From: Gnetum montanum
Taxonomy: Eukaryota; Streptophyta; Gnetopsida; Gnetales; Gnetaceae
Assembly (NCBI GenBank): GCA_015680685.1
Contig: MNCI01011459.1
Coordinates: 336,762-400,761 of the forward strand
Direction: 5' to 3'
Length of the DNA: 64,000 bases
In this document: in pieces, positions 10,242 through 22,358 of the stretch
Numbering within the stretch: the first letter of the stretch is position 1
How the letters are laid out: every line of letters starts with the position of its first letter
Translations under genes and position numbers: made by a program
The notes under the pieces: model-generated
What the model saw: the letters and a program-made list of their open reading frames with translations, nothing else
Database searches by the model: none
What the model was told of the DNA's origin: nothing

Positions 10242-11985
10242 ATGTGTTTGATCTTAAGTTATGATCATCCAAATAAATGTTTTATTCATTACAATCCATG
10301 ATTATGTCTTGAATTTCTTGAAGATGAGAGAGTTATAAGGAGTAGGATTGTAAGTGCGAAGAAGGATCAGATGGCTTTATAGCATGCTCAGAATCAGGAG
10401 GAAATCAATGAGGTATTTTTATGTATTTATTATTTCCTTATTGTTAATTATGTCTTTTATTTTATGTATTTGACAATGCAATCTAGGTTGCATAATGAAT
10501 CAATTCAAAGTGCCTAGGTTGAAGAAGTTCAAGGTACTTCAACCTTTGGTACGATTCAACCACAGGAACAAATCACACTTTTTACTCCTAAGGTATACAT
10601 TTAAATATATGTATGTATATACAATAACTTAGTTTAATGTCTTATTTTCTTTTCTAATAAATTTCTTTTTGTAGAGGCAACGTATTGGGCAAAGTTCTGG
10701 TGGTCCAGTAGTTATAAGATAACAAGCCCAACAATAGGCTCAACAACAACCCCAACAAACTCGACAAAGTATAAAACATGATAAAATAAGAAAACTAGAG
10801 GTAAGGTGTAATTATTTGAAGGTTTGAACACTTCCCTTTTTCCTTTCTTGTATCTCGTATCATGTTTATTTTTGTGTTTTAGATGTCTATGGAGTGGTAG
10901 TACTTTATTTGAGAGATGGATAGAGATGATGTAGGCACCACTTCTGAATAGACTTCCATTCCTTCATCTAGATCACCAGGCATGCCTTCTTTATCTGTGA
11001 TACCTATAAGAGGCTCCTTTCCATAGGTAGCATTGACACCAGTTCCTAAGTCTATTCTAGTGGTTCCTTCTTTCTTTATCTAAGGTTCTTCTTATTCGAT
11101 GGGACAAATAATGGCTAAATGCTGAAGAAGAACTTGTGCTTCTTCAATGTATTACTCAATGAATTTCTAATAATAAATTCTATTCTATTCATGAGGGTGT
11201 CTACCACTTATGAGAGTCTTATTCATGCAACTTCAAGGTAGACTATGATTTAGTACAAGTTGGAGATCCATCATCTTTGCATCCAATTCTCGAGGATGCT
11301 CCAAAGGTTGTCAAAGATCTGGAGCAACTCTTAGGAGAATTGGAAAGTCCAACATGCTTTGCTCACCATTTAGAGACTCATGAATGATTCCTCCAAATTG
11401 ACAACAACTGATTTCAAGTAAATAATTTTTTTTATTCTTTACTCTTCCCTTTCTCTTGATTTGTTCATAACTCATAATTTTAGTCTTGTTTATGTAGAGG
11501 AAAGAGAAGGAATGGCAAAAGGACATGGATGATCAATCAATTCATATAGATATGTTGAAGATCCAACTTAAGAGAAAGTAGGAATTAGTAGCTATAGTAA
11601 GCCATGTAGCCTAGTACATGAAACAATTGTGTGATGGATTGGTTGGATGTAAGCTAGTGGTTAGCAAGAAGGATGCCACTAATGGAGAAAGAGAAGCACA
11701 ATTGAAGATAGTCATAGATCTCCTCAACTCGTTTGATCGCAACAAATGATCATTGTTGTTTTCTTTACATCTTTCTCATTCTTGTGTTCTACTTCTTTCA
11801 TTTATTCTTCCTTTTCTATATTTTGCTTAGATGTACTTCCTCTCATTTATTACACAATAAAAATAAAAATAAAATAATATTTTTCTTCCATTTTGGAATT
11901 TTGCTTCGATGCACTTGTGTGTTATAATAAAATAAGGATTTTCATCCACTTTGGCTCTTGAATCATGGTTTGTTCTAATACCAAA
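10242..11985 (+). pseudogene. Unrecognised intron-containing gene-like stretch
   Basis: Several pieces look like plus-strand exons with plausible splice sites: CCTAAG-GTATAC at about 10591 to TTTTGTAG ending at 10674; CTAGAG-GTAAGG at about 10801 to GTTTTAG near 10881; TTCAA-GTAAAT at about 11418 to TTATGTAG near 11499. Conceptual exons include QRIGQSSGGPVVIR and a Gln-rich run, then VGDPSSLHPILEDAPKVVKD and ELESPTCFAHHLETHE, but many stops interrupt them. The family is not recognised. It could be a decayed host gene or part of another transposon. An imperfect repeat of about 80 bp (GCTTAGATGTACTT / GCTTCGATGCACTT) lies near 11825-11930. Confidence 0.3.
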
Positions 11986-12494
11986 TGTAACATCCAGTTC
12001 TTGGAAGTCATAAAAATATGATCGCTTAATTTAATGCATTCATCATTTTCTTATATTATATAATGGAAACAACATAAATACTTAATAAATGAATTAACTG
12101 GTAATAAATAATTGGTACTATGGAATAAGAAAGAGAAAAATAAAAAAATTGTATTAATATAAGAATGTATGGTAATACCCTCTAGGTTATCTTCCTATGC
12201 CACTTAAGCATTAGAGGCAAACTGGCATTGCCACCATGGTTAGGCTGTCTAGCCAAAGGGCTAATCAGTCCCTTCTTTAACTGCTTCACTTGGCTCTTGT
12301 CACTTGCCTATCTTGACTTTGCAACTCCATGCTAGCATGACCTCTAAACTTGGACTTAAATGACATAGGTCAAACCCTTTTCCAAGGGATACATGAATAA
12401 TCATAACTCCTCATAATGAGGTGCCTATTCATTTAAAGGTTAATTACATTGCTGACAATTGTTTCTGACCTTAAATAAGGGATGGGATGTTACA
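11986..12494 (-). repeat. LTR of another retroelement (509 bp)
   Basis: The segment has short inverted ends TGTAACATCC at 11986 and GGATGTTACA at 12494. Immediately left, on the minus strand, TTTGGTATTAGAACA resembles the initiator-Met primer binding site TGGTATCAGAGC. That would make this a 5' LTR of a minus-strand element whose body lies to the left. No gag or pol is seen there, so it may be mostly deleted. The right edge cuts into an ORF2-like sequence. Confidence 0.55.
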
Positions 12495-14600
12495 AATATA
12501 ATGGATTATCTACTATAAAGAAGATCTATTTCAAGATAGAAACATACTATATTTTCCCAACCAAGAGACTCAACAAAATTTCCATCTATGCTGCCAGAAG
12601 AAGTGTCATATTAATGAAAAAATTCCAAGCAAACATAGTCCATCTATTTTTTCTAGAGATTTAGAGAAGATTTGAAGAAAAAAAGACAGGAAAGCCCACT
12701 TTTTTATTCCATTATCTTATTAGAAAGTTATGTAGGCAAGTAGGAATTTTAGGCTACATAAATGATGTTCTTTGAAAACACTAAAATGCTTCATATGTAG
12801 AGATTTCCAAGCTAGTGCCACCCAAGAAGGATTAAGTAGAAAACTCAGAGGTACAAAGGCTACAATATGATCAACACTAGTGGAAAATATTCTAGTTGAA
12901 AGGATAGACTAGGCAAGACCCAATGGGTCAACCCTAGCTATAGAATAAATAGGATCAAATGCACCATCAACACAACAACCCAACTATAGGTCTTCTATGA
13001 GCGATTTACAGCAAATTACAAAAATAATTAGTTGGGGTAGTAGATAAGTCTTAAGCATGTATAGAGTTAGAGATAATCCAAGAAGACTTATAGTAGTCAT
13101 AGGACCTACCAATGATAAATATCTTTGCTACTAAACAATGATGATTAGAAATAATAGATCTATGGAAATGTTGCATCATTTCATGTGATGTTAGAAACTC
13201 GTGAAGAAGCTGCTTTAGTGGTGATGAAACACCAAGATGTAGTAGGAGTAGTAGAGGTAATAATTGATCACATTAAGAAGTCATTTAATATTCCTGTTGT
13301 GTGTAGTAGACATTTCTAAAGTTAAGGATGTACAAACATTAACCAAAACATCAGAAAAGAGATCATGTCCCCTTTCAAAGATGAAGATGCATTGGAAAGA
13401 CTACCGCAAATAGGGCAAGTTATGTAGAATCTTTTTAATATTCCTAGTGATATCATTATAGGGTAGTCAAAGTTGAGATCTATCAAAGGAAAACTAGTCA
13501 TGGTAAAAATATCGATCTAACATGTTGAAAATGAAGTGTAGATGCTACAATAAGAATTAGCCTCATTATAGGCTAAAAAGTAAGACCTTACATAGCACAT
13601 TGCACTAGACTAGTTATTGTAATTCATATGTGATCAAATTAATCAATTAATTGGTAGGAAAAAATATATGAAGATGAAGGAAAAAGTAGTTTAGAATGCT
13701 TTAGTAGTAGAGGCTCAGATGTATGCCCATGCTAAATCCATTATTGTATTAGAAGAAAAGAACAAGAAAATTGTTGTAGAAAACCTTAGGTTGATAAAGA
13801 TAGAAAAATAAATAATATTCTTAAGCAAAGTATTCGTCAATTGAGAGAATAATTTGTTAGAGTCAACTTAGAAATGAGGCAATTAGCCCATGAAAATAGG
13901 ATCCTATCAATGAAAGAAGTATACACTAGTAGAAAAAAATGAATCATTGAAATTAGCATGTGGCAAAATAAGGTCAAAAAACATGAAAGGCTCAAATAAC
14001 ACTTTATAGATCAAGTGGAGATGTATAAACAAATCAATAAGAAAGAAATCTTGATGGTCAATATTAGGATTAGTTTCATTACATAGCAAACATCTTATTA
14101 GAAATCCATATTGGATAGTCTTATCATTGTTTATAACTTATTCCAAGGTAGGAATTCTATTTCCTTTGATCACACTTCCCCACCCTAAGAGTTTTGTATT
14201 CTTTCTATTGAACTTGTCTTCGATCAGCTTAGTAGTGGCCAAAGACTAGAAGAAAAAGAAGGAGAGGTACAAAGTGAAAAAAAAAAGTATTTTTTTTAGC
14301 AAGGTTAATTGAGATGCAAAAAAATTGACTCAAGGGTAAAAAATAAAGAATTGTAGATAGAAACTTTGATAGAGTACATGGGATTAGCAAATCTAAGCTA
14401 CACTAACTTGGCCATGTTGATAGCAAGTAGACCAAGAAAAGAGCTAGAGTAGCAACTAGCTAATATGTATTCCATGTATGAAAGAGAGTTTGCAAATATG
14501 AAAGATCACAAAAAAAACTTCATATCAAAAACTTTAAACTTTAAGTTCTTTCAATACTTCGAAAAATAAGAGAGAGATTTTTAAATTCAGTCTAGTAAGG
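12495..14600 (+). pseudogene. Ancient, strongly decayed copy of ORF2
   Basis: The stretch aligns with the middle and C-terminal part of ORF2 of elements 1-4: IYFKIETYYIFPTKRLNKIS then AARRSVILMKKFQANIVHL, then a Cys/Leu-rich RKLCRQVGILGYINDV, a linker, and coiled-coil pieces such as QMYAHAKSI, NLEMRQLAHENRILSMKEV and WQNKVKKHERLK. Stops and small indels are frequent, and it is far more diverged than the other copies. It begins abruptly at the LTR ending at 12494, where the preceding part of ORF2 is missing. No gag or flanking LTR of the same family was recognised around it. Confidence 0.65.
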
Positions 14601-15136
14601 AATTTTAGAGTAATGTAAAGAATAGGGATTAAAATCTACTTTCCATTCCTAAGTAATAAAAGTATTATGATGATCCATAAAAAATTTACAATCTAATAAT
14701 TTCTTAACCATTTTAGAATTGGTCAATTCAATAAGCAAAAAAGATTCCAAAAAATAGCATGTAAAACAATAATTTCATATCATTTAAGGATGTCCTAAAT
14801 CACCAATGTAAACCTTTTATTTAGGCAAATAAATCCATTAATATACAAAAATATGTATCAAGAAGTAATATCTTCTGTCAAGAATTTATATAAATCATTA
14901 AGTAAAAAAAAAAACTAAAATCTTTAAAATTCTTCATAGTCTTTAGAGTCTAAGAGACATTAGTATTTTCCATTTTTAGATCATTCCTCCCCAAAACATT
15001 TTGAGTTTAATTTTTCTTTGAGATTTAACAGAATTGCAATAAAGTATGCACATTTATATAAAAACAATCATTTATATTAAGAAATTATTAAAATGTGGGC
15101 TTAATATTAGTCCTAAAAATAATTTCTAAGAAATTA
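14601..15136. other. AT-rich stretch without a recognised feature
   Basis: No open frame, repeat or motif worth naming is seen between the ORF2 relic and the chromovirus LTR. Confidence 0.5.
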
Positions 15137-15664
15137 TATAAGAAAGCATGCCTTTTAAAGGTTGTTTTCTTCTAGAACAAGAGCTAGGAAAGTTTGAAGA
15201 ATTTTATAGTTTCCATGTTATCTTAATTATCAATAACACCTTATAGAGCTACATTGCTCTAATTTCTTATAAATAATATCACAAGGATATGTACACTTGT
15301 TAAGGGGATTTGGCTCTAAGGCTTTAGAACCACTCCTTCTCTAGGAAGTGGGGGCTTAATACTAGATGTATTAGAGTAGGAATGCATCTTAGCTCTCTTT
15401 AGGGAAACAATGTCTCTATGTGTATGCAAGTATTTTCTATGGCTATGCATGCACATCTCATTTTTTCTATTTCTTATATGATTATTGAAGGTGTGCATGA
15501 TATACTCCTAAAATATACACTAACATGTGTTATGTACTTATTTTGTACTTTTAGTCTCTATAAACTCTAAAGTGTAGTCCATTCTGAGTCCACCCTCTTT
15601 TCCTTGTTGACTTAAGACTCAAGGATGATGTCATATGATACATTTTAATGATGGTATCATAACA
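15137..15664 (+). repeat. Chromovirus 5' LTR
   Basis: The start TATAAGAAAGCATGCC corresponds to TGTAAGAAACATGCC at the 3' LTR (21880), with TG mutated to TA. It shares with the 3' LTR the stretch ATCAATAACACC and the following pattern ATTTCTTAT..AACA. It ends in AACA two bases before the primer binding site. Confidence 0.65.
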
Positions 15665-15666
15665 CT

Positions 15667-15685
15667 TGGTATTAGTGCCTAGGTT
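15667..15685 (+). other. Primer binding site, initiator-Met type
   Basis: TGGTATTAGTGCCTAGGTT compares with TGGTATCAGAGCCAGGTT expected from plant initiator tRNA-Met, with few differences. Confidence 0.7.
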
Positions 15686-15739
15686 ATGGATTGATGTTTA
15701 TTGCCTATGATTAATTATTTTGATTCATGATTCATGTGA

Positions 15740-17200
15740 GCAATTAACATAATGAAAAAAAAAGAATTGAAATTCTGATATTGTTCCTTTTAATCCTAAT
15801 CCTCATAATGGGGCTAGAGGTGACAATCTAAAAGATCAAGTACATGATAATGTGCATGAGAGTAAAAACATACACAAGGATATGCATGAAGATAAAGATC
15901 TAAAAATTCATTATGAGAGTAATATCGATAAATCCTTTAATAAGATCTAAAAGTTATGGAACTAGTTACTAGAAGTTAATCTTGTAATTATTTATAGCTT
16001 GGCTATTGTTGAGAGAGTAATGATGGTATAGGAAATTATGGATTTTATGAATGTGCCCTAACTACAGAAGCTAAATTTGCATATATAACATGAGTTTTCT
16101 TTAGCCCATAATATTATTCTACAGAAACATGTGGAGTGAATTGGGAATGTTTTGATGACATGTATGTCTTCATGAAGGACATCTTGGCTAGGTAGAAACT
16201 CAAAGACTAGTTGTTTGTACATGCAAAGGTAGTTGAATCTAAGTTTGGGTGCTCTACACCCAAGTTCCAATACAAGAAACTAAAAGTCGAGAAGGTTGAT
16301 TATGATGATAAACATAGTGATCCTTCCTTTATGAAATGAAGAAGTCCTTGAAGATGTACAAGTACACTGTGGAGACCCAAGTTAATATTACTTTCTAATT
16401 TTTAAGAAAAGTTGCACAAACTTAGTGGCTTGACATCATCCAGAAAATGCAATNNNNNNNNNNNNNNNNNNNNNNNNNNNNNNNNNNNNNNNNNNNNNNN
16501 NNNNNNNNNNNNNNNNNNNNNNNNNNNNNNNNNNNNNNNNNNNNNNNNNNNNNNNNNNNNNNNNNNNNNNNNNNNNNNNNNNNNNNNNNNNNNNNNNNNT
16601 TTTTACTAGGGTAATGAGAAACATTAGGCTCTTGAAGATCAAACTCAGTTTAGAAATAAGAGGCTATGCCTTAGGGGTCCCTTGAAAAATCCTCCATGGC
16701 ATTCAAGCATAAGATGATTCATTTGCTTGTGAAATCATATTTCCTAATATTATCCTCAAAACTCAAATCGACGACCTATTGAAAGGGGATCAAATGGTTA
16801 CTAATGGTTGAATACTCTCAAATATCAACCTCAAGCTCATTTGTGGGTAACCAAGGTTAATGAGGATGGGTAGAAAATTAGGACCTTGGAAGTAATGAAA
16901 CAAATTTTTTGAATCCTAATTATGATACAATAGAAAGTTTAGGGAGAATAGCCAAAGCAAGAAACTAACTTGCATTTAGTCAAAATGATTTTGAGCAATT
17001 TCCATTAAAGATAGTAGCTAGCCATAAATTTCAATCACAATAATTTTTTACCTCAATTTTAAAGTGGAATTATCTTCAACATCATCCAAGCCAATTTTAT
17101 CTAATCAAATGGACTAGGATGATGAAAGGAGTGAATGTGAAGATTGGATAATGGAGTGAAAAGCTAGATGTTTTTAGTTTTTAATATTAACTTTTTCCAA
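15740..17200 (+). pseudogene. Chromovirus gag and protease region, broken and gapped
   Basis: The region between the primer binding site and RT has remnants of coding sequence in changing frames (for example near 15750-16350), with many stops. The gap at 16454-16599 removes part of it. No intact zinc knuckle or DSG/DTG protease motif was found, so this call rests mainly on position. Confidence 0.45.
16454..16599. other. Assembly gap (146 N)
   Basis: A run of N between AAATGCAAT and TTTTTACTAGG. Translations across it are meaningless. Confidence 1.
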
Positions 17201-17559
17201 GTCATTCTTGGACAAACTTTCTTGAAGAAGATGAAGGTGTTGGTTACCTATTACCTTGATGTTCTATTTCACATAAGAAATCACCTTCCATGCTGAAAAC
17301 ATCACCACTAGGAGCAACTAACATGCTTCATGATATCTAGATTCTGCCCTTGATGGTGATGAAAAACATTGCCTAGGATCTAGTCTAGCAAATGTTCTTG
17401 GTAGTTTGAAGGGAGGTGGATGTGCAAATCAAAGAAATTCTTGGAAGATATAAAGACTTGATGCTAGTAAAGTTGTTAGAAGATTTTTCTTAATAACTTA
17501 TTGTAGATCACAAAATCAAGATGTTTTTGGGAATTACCCCTCCTAAGTAGCTCTTATAT

Positions 17560-18400
17560 AGATTAACTGTTCCCAAATTGGAAGAATTAAAGAAGAAATT
17601 AATGAGCTTAATAAAAAATATGATTATATTATATCTTCAAATTCTCCATATGAAGGCTCAGTATTGTTTGCAAAGAAAGAGGATAGCACATTGCAACTAT
17701 GTTTTGATTTTGAATTCTTCATTAAGTACATCATTAAGAATTGATATCCAATACCTTTGTTGTCTAACCTATTTGATTACCCCATGAGAGCTTGAGTTTT
17801 CTCTTGACTCAAGCTTCACCAAGATTACTATTAAGTGCATATCGCAAAAGGAGATAAAGAGAAAATGACATGTGTTACTCATTACAACTTGTACAAGTGG
17901 ACAATCATGTCATTTGCATTCTATAACATCTGGTCACATTTTTCTTACTCATGAATGAGGTGTTCCACCTATATTTTAATAAGTTCATGATGTTATACCT
18001 TGATCAAATCCTTGTGTACTATCATTTTATGGAAAAGCACCTTTACCACTTAGAGATGGTGTTTTCCAAATTACAAGAGAATAAATTGTACATCAAATAA
18101 GAGAAATGTGAATTTGAAAGAGAAAAATTAAAATTACTCAATTACATTATTAATGGAGGTAGGATGAAACTAGAGCTTAAGAAGGTAGAGGTTATTGCTA
18201 CTTAGCTTATTCCTAAGGATGTACATGAGGTGCATCAATTCTTAAGATTGCCCAAATACACCTAGAAGTTTATCTGGGGATTCTCAGATGTTATTGAAGC
18301 CTTGACCAATTTACATAAGAACATCCCCTGGAAGTGAGATAACAAGTACTAGGAGGCTTTTAACAAGATTTAGATGATGCTCATAATGCAATCTATATTG
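17560..18400 (+). pseudogene. Chromovirus reverse transcriptase, active site lost
   Basis: Recognisable pieces in family order are: LFAKKEDSTLQLCFDFEF and YPIPLL (fingers), then NEVFHLYFNKFMMLYLDQIL around the catalytic loop, then HLEMVFSKLQENKLYIK, KCEFEREKLKLLNYIINGG and PKDVHEVHQFLRLPKY (thumb and connection). The usual YLDD reads YLDQ at 17996-18007, losing the second catalytic Asp. Stops occur every few dozen codons. Confidence 0.8.
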
Positions 18401-18720
18401 GTCCTTCTTAACTTCTCTAAATCATTCAAAGCTCATACTAACACTTTAAATGAGCTAATTAAAGGTGTTTTCTTACAAGAAAATCATCATGTAGCCTACA
18501 AATTAAAGAAGTTGAATCCCACAAAATAGTTACAGTTGGTGCATGAAAAGAGGACATTTGTCATTATGCATTTCCTTTGTACATGGTGACACTATCTTCT
18601 GGGTGTTTGTGTAGTGATACAAATAAACAATACTACCACAAGATACTTGCTCATCCAATCCAAGTTAAAGTTGAAGTAAGCTTGATGGTGGAGTTTACTC
18701 TAGGAGTTCTCTATTCAATT
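18400..18720 (+). pseudogene. Chromovirus RNase H domain, decayed
   Basis: NFSKSFKAHTNTLNELIKGV then FLQENHHVAYKLKKLNPTK matches the family pattern (FxVxTDASxxxxGxVLxQ, then AYxSRKLNP). The catalytic Asp of TDAS is replaced (TNT). It follows directly on the RT connection. Confidence 0.7.
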
Positions 18721-19009
18721 CATGTACTAAATAGTCAAATAAAATATAGTAACTAATGTGTTAAGTCATCATTCTTAGGTATGTTTGATGAAGGTTGTGA
18801 GTCAGCCTAATAGCTCTTATGGGATGATTAACCATGAACTCCAATAGAAAATTCAAGACAAACTACATCATGATCGATATACTCAAGAATTATTGGTGTT
18901 GGTCTAGGGTTTCAAATTTTAATGAAGTCAATATCTTACTCATGATCAAATAAATAAGAATCTATGTTTTAAATTAGGATGCTTTGTGTTCTTAAATCAT
19001 TGATGAATG

Positions 19010-20000
19010 TGATAGCACTCTTTGGAATGGTTATCTAGGACATAATGGAACTATTGTGCTATTGGAGCGTAACTTCTATTAGCTAAATTTAGAAGTTGAA
19101 GTGGACAACTTTATACAAAGCTATTTAGTATGCCAATATGACAAGAGATCCTATGAGATACTAGGGAGCTTACTCCATCCCTTTAAAATTTCAGAACTTC
19201 CATAAGTAATTATTTTTATGAATTTTTTACTAGGATCCCAACAGTACAAGGACTTTCTGGCATTGTTGTAGTTATGAATAAGTTTTCCAAGTATGTCATT
19301 TCTATTCTGTGTCCAACACATTGCATAATTGAGAATATGACATCCTTCTTCTTTGATCATGTTTTTCAGTACTTTGGGTTACCAACTAGCATTATGTCTA
19401 ATTAGGACTCTTATTTCACAAGATATTTTTTATAGAAGTTTTTTAAGATGATGAATAAAAAATTGCAAATGTCTTCAAGGTGTCACCCCTAACCCAATAG
19501 TTAAATAAAATAGGTGAATTAAATTCTAAAATAATATTTATGATATTTTATCTAGTTTGATCAAATGAACTAAGCAACCTTGTTGTCTGTGGTATAATTC
19601 ATTTATAATATTTAGAAGTGCTCTACCACAATATTTTTCATGGTAGATTTGGCCTTAGGGAGACAACTAATAGTACTTGAACTATTAGAAATCTTACATC
19701 AAGATTAAAATCCTTCAATATATGAGGTCATGAAGTCTTGGATACATTGAATCTAGGTGGCCAAATTGTACTTGGAAAAATCTATTTAGCAAATAAAAAA
19801 GTATGTTAATAGCAAGAACAAATCATTGGAGTTCGAAGTGGTGAATGGACTCTCTTGAAAATGGATTAAATGAGGCAAGTCAAATCAAAAAAGGGTGCTA
19901 AAATAGAAGTTTCTCAAAAATTATGATGGGTCATTTAAATTGATTACATATGTTAGTCTACTCGCATATAAGCTACAACTGCCAACACATTTGGCAAAGT
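19010..20000 (+). pseudogene. Chromovirus integrase, decayed
   Basis: The N-terminal zinc-binding part reads HNGTIVLLERNFY and, after a stop, FIQSYLVCQYDKRS, where the family has the HHCC finger ending CxxC. The core follows near 19180-19480: VVVMNKFSKYVIS and FFFDHVFQYFGLPTSIMSN, matching the usual VVVDRFSKYAHF and HGLPxSIVSDRD. The first catalytic Asp is replaced by Asn (VMN). Confidence 0.7.
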
Positions 20001-20099
20001 ATCATCTAGTGTTCCATGTCTTCATGTTGAAGAAGTTCAATCCTAGAGATGCTAATCCAAAGTAGATGTCATCTTCAGGACCTTTAAACATTAAGTTTG

Positions 20100-20270
20100 T
20101 GAAATTGTGATGTATACATTTCATTGTCAATATGCACATAACTAGGTATGCTTCTAATTAAAAGGTGGATTTTTTGGTGTACTAGCAAAACATGTCCTTA
20201 GAGGAGGAGACCTAGAAAGAATGACATACTCTCAAGTATAAGAAGATGTTCATTATATACTTCTACACCA
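20100..20270 (+). pseudogene. Chromodomain-like C-terminus of the integrase
   Basis: VDFLVY, a stop in place of Trp, then QNMSLEEETWKE fits the plant chromovirus chromodomain pattern (xLVKWxNxPxExxTWE). Chromodomains of this class steer integration to heterochromatin. The stretch has stops and is short. Confidence 0.55.
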
Positions 20271-20889
20271 AGAATCACATTAATCTACCTTTGTACATCT
20301 ATGGTGGTTAGTAGTCTAGCATTTTTTCTTTTCAATGGAAGTTATAGTATTACCTATAAATAATTTTTTTAAAAAAAATGGCATATGTGAGATAGGTGTA
20401 ATGCATCAAGTGGATTTAAAATTAACTAATTTTTGAAGGTGGAGAAGTGTGTTTTCTCCTCAAATAAGGAGTTGGGTAATAATACTATAAGGCTAAAGTT
20501 CCAAAGATCCCTACTCATGCTAGTGTTAGGCTCTTACTAAGCATAGGAAGTGGTTTCTCCAAGGTATGAAGTAGCCTTTCCTTGAACATAGAGGATCAAC
20601 TTTACACTCTTGTATTGCTACAAGAGGTAGAGAATTGGCTCTCATACCAAGCAAGTAGATTTTACTTAGGGTAGAAAGATTAGTACAATTTACATGAAAA
20701 AGAAAAAAATCTTTTCTTCCTTAACTAGGTTGCATGAACATCTTTAAGCCTAATGAGAACATCAACCCACACTTAGAGGTATTTATTATCTTCAATGTGT
20801 CTTAGTAGTAGTATGAGTCATGTGTTTATGTTTATTATTTTGTTTAGTGTCGTTTGAGTATACTTGTAACCTAGGAAAAAAATTTTGAG

Positions 20890-21340
20890 TTCTCTACAGG
20901 ACACAATGGATCATAGTTTGATTATATGGGTAGTTATGGATTACAATCTATCATAGTTTATTATCTAAGTTATTTTTTTATGTTTTCTATTGTTAGGCAA
21001 AGACTTATAAGATTACTATGAATCATAGTGAGTCACAGTGTGGGCAAATACAAGTTGTAATCTACTGTGGTCCATTGTATTCAACATATTCATGTGTTTA
21101 TGGTTTGGAAGAGGAGATGTAAGTCACTACAAGTCATAGTGCATCACAGTCTTGAATTTGTAGGTCTTCCAAGATTGTAGTAGCATCACAATGGAGTTGT
21201 AGTTCTGTTAGGAACATAGATAGAATTAATTAGAATTTTACCAATGTGACCAAGTGTGAATGTAGTCTCGTTATAATCTATGAATTGTAATGACAATTGC
21301 AGATCCTAGTCACTTGTAGTCTTGTAGAAATACATTTTTT
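20890..21340. repeat. Scattered degenerate repeat built on ATCATAGT/ATCACAGT
   Basis: Short related motifs (GGATCATAGT, CTATCATAGT, GAATCATAGTGAGTCACAGT, AAGTCATAGTGCATCACAGT, AGCATCACAATG) recur at irregular distances in the untranslated 3' part of the chromovirus. It looks like an old minisatellite. Confidence 0.5.
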
Positions 21341-21870
21341 GCAATTGGTGTGATTTTTAAAGTATTGCAATGAAATAATGAAATATGAAAGAGGTTATTG
21401 AGAATTGAGATAATCATAAGAAAGAGTAAGAGACTCTTTGTTCATTTTTTAAGAGATTATGAGAGATCTTCTTAAGTTATTAAGTGATCATAATTGATGA
21501 TCTACTTACATTGAGAATGTAGTGAGGGTTTGATTAGATTACTTGTCTATCCTAGGAAGTTGATTGCTTCCTTTTTATCTTATGCACACTTTCTTTGAGC
21601 AAGAATAAAATCCTTCTTTCTTTTTTATTCAATTGTGTTTTTGTCTTGGTTAATTAAACTTGAGTGAGCTTGGATTGTGGAATCTATGATATCTCCTCAT
21701 CAAAGCCTTTGTTGGACATCAACTTAAGTTTGAAATCCATGTTTTATGATTGAATGATAATCAATTAGGTCTTTTAGTGGTTCAATGACCCTTAATATCT
21801 AATGTGATCTTCACGTTTGGAATGTGAATGGACAAAGACTTACACTCCAAGAATATTGCTTTTTTCAAGT

Positions 21871-21879
21871 AGGGGAAAG
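21871..21879 (+). other. Polypurine tract of the chromovirus
   Basis: AGGGGAAAG directly precedes TGTAAGAAACATGCC, the start of the 3' LTR. This is the expected plus-strand primer site. Confidence 0.65.
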
Positions 21880-22330
21880 TGTAAGAAACATGCCTTATTA
21901 GTGGTTCACATTTTGTTTTTTTTTTGGAAGGGGAGATAAAGGAGTGTGGAGATTCCTACAAATTACATGCTATGTTAACCATCAATAACACCTCATAGGG
22001 AGGCATTACCTTGATTTCTTATGAACAACATCATGAGGATATGTAGGCTTAGTAAAGGGCTTTAGCTTTAAGGATTAGGCATTGTTGGACCTCAAAATTT
22101 TTTTATTAAGGGAGATGTTGGAACTAGTATTGCCTATTAGAATTGGACTTGTAACTTAGAGTTTGCAAATCAAGAGTGTTTTTTAAGGAAGTGTTGAAAC
22201 CCACAATAAGTAAAACATAAGTATACCCTAAGAAGTTTATGACTTAGTGCCACTTAATAGAATCAAATTTATAACCTAAGGTTATGAAGACAAGACTTGT
22301 ACAATTAAACTAACAGTTCATTGTTAACAT
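21880..22330 (+). repeat. Chromovirus 3' LTR, end uncertain
   Basis: The first 250 bp match the 5' LTR in order, with many substitutions. The outer part no longer aligns, and the end near 22330 is an estimate. Confidence 0.5.
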
Positions 22331-22358
22331 TGAGTTATAATTTGACTATAATGGTGAG

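Larger units (their letters stand above)
15137..22330 (+). mobile_element. Decayed chromovirus (Ty3/gypsy with chromodomain)
   Basis: A plus-strand element with a 5' LTR at 15137-15664, an initiator-Met-type primer binding site, gag, reverse transcriptase, RNase H, integrase, a chromodomain-like C-terminus, a polypurine tract at 21871-21879 and a 3' LTR from 21880. The gene order RT, RNase H, integrase is that of Ty3/gypsy. Stops and frameshifts are dense throughout, so the element is dead. An assembly gap lies in gag. The end of the 3' LTR is uncertain, and no target duplication could be shown. Confidence 0.75.
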
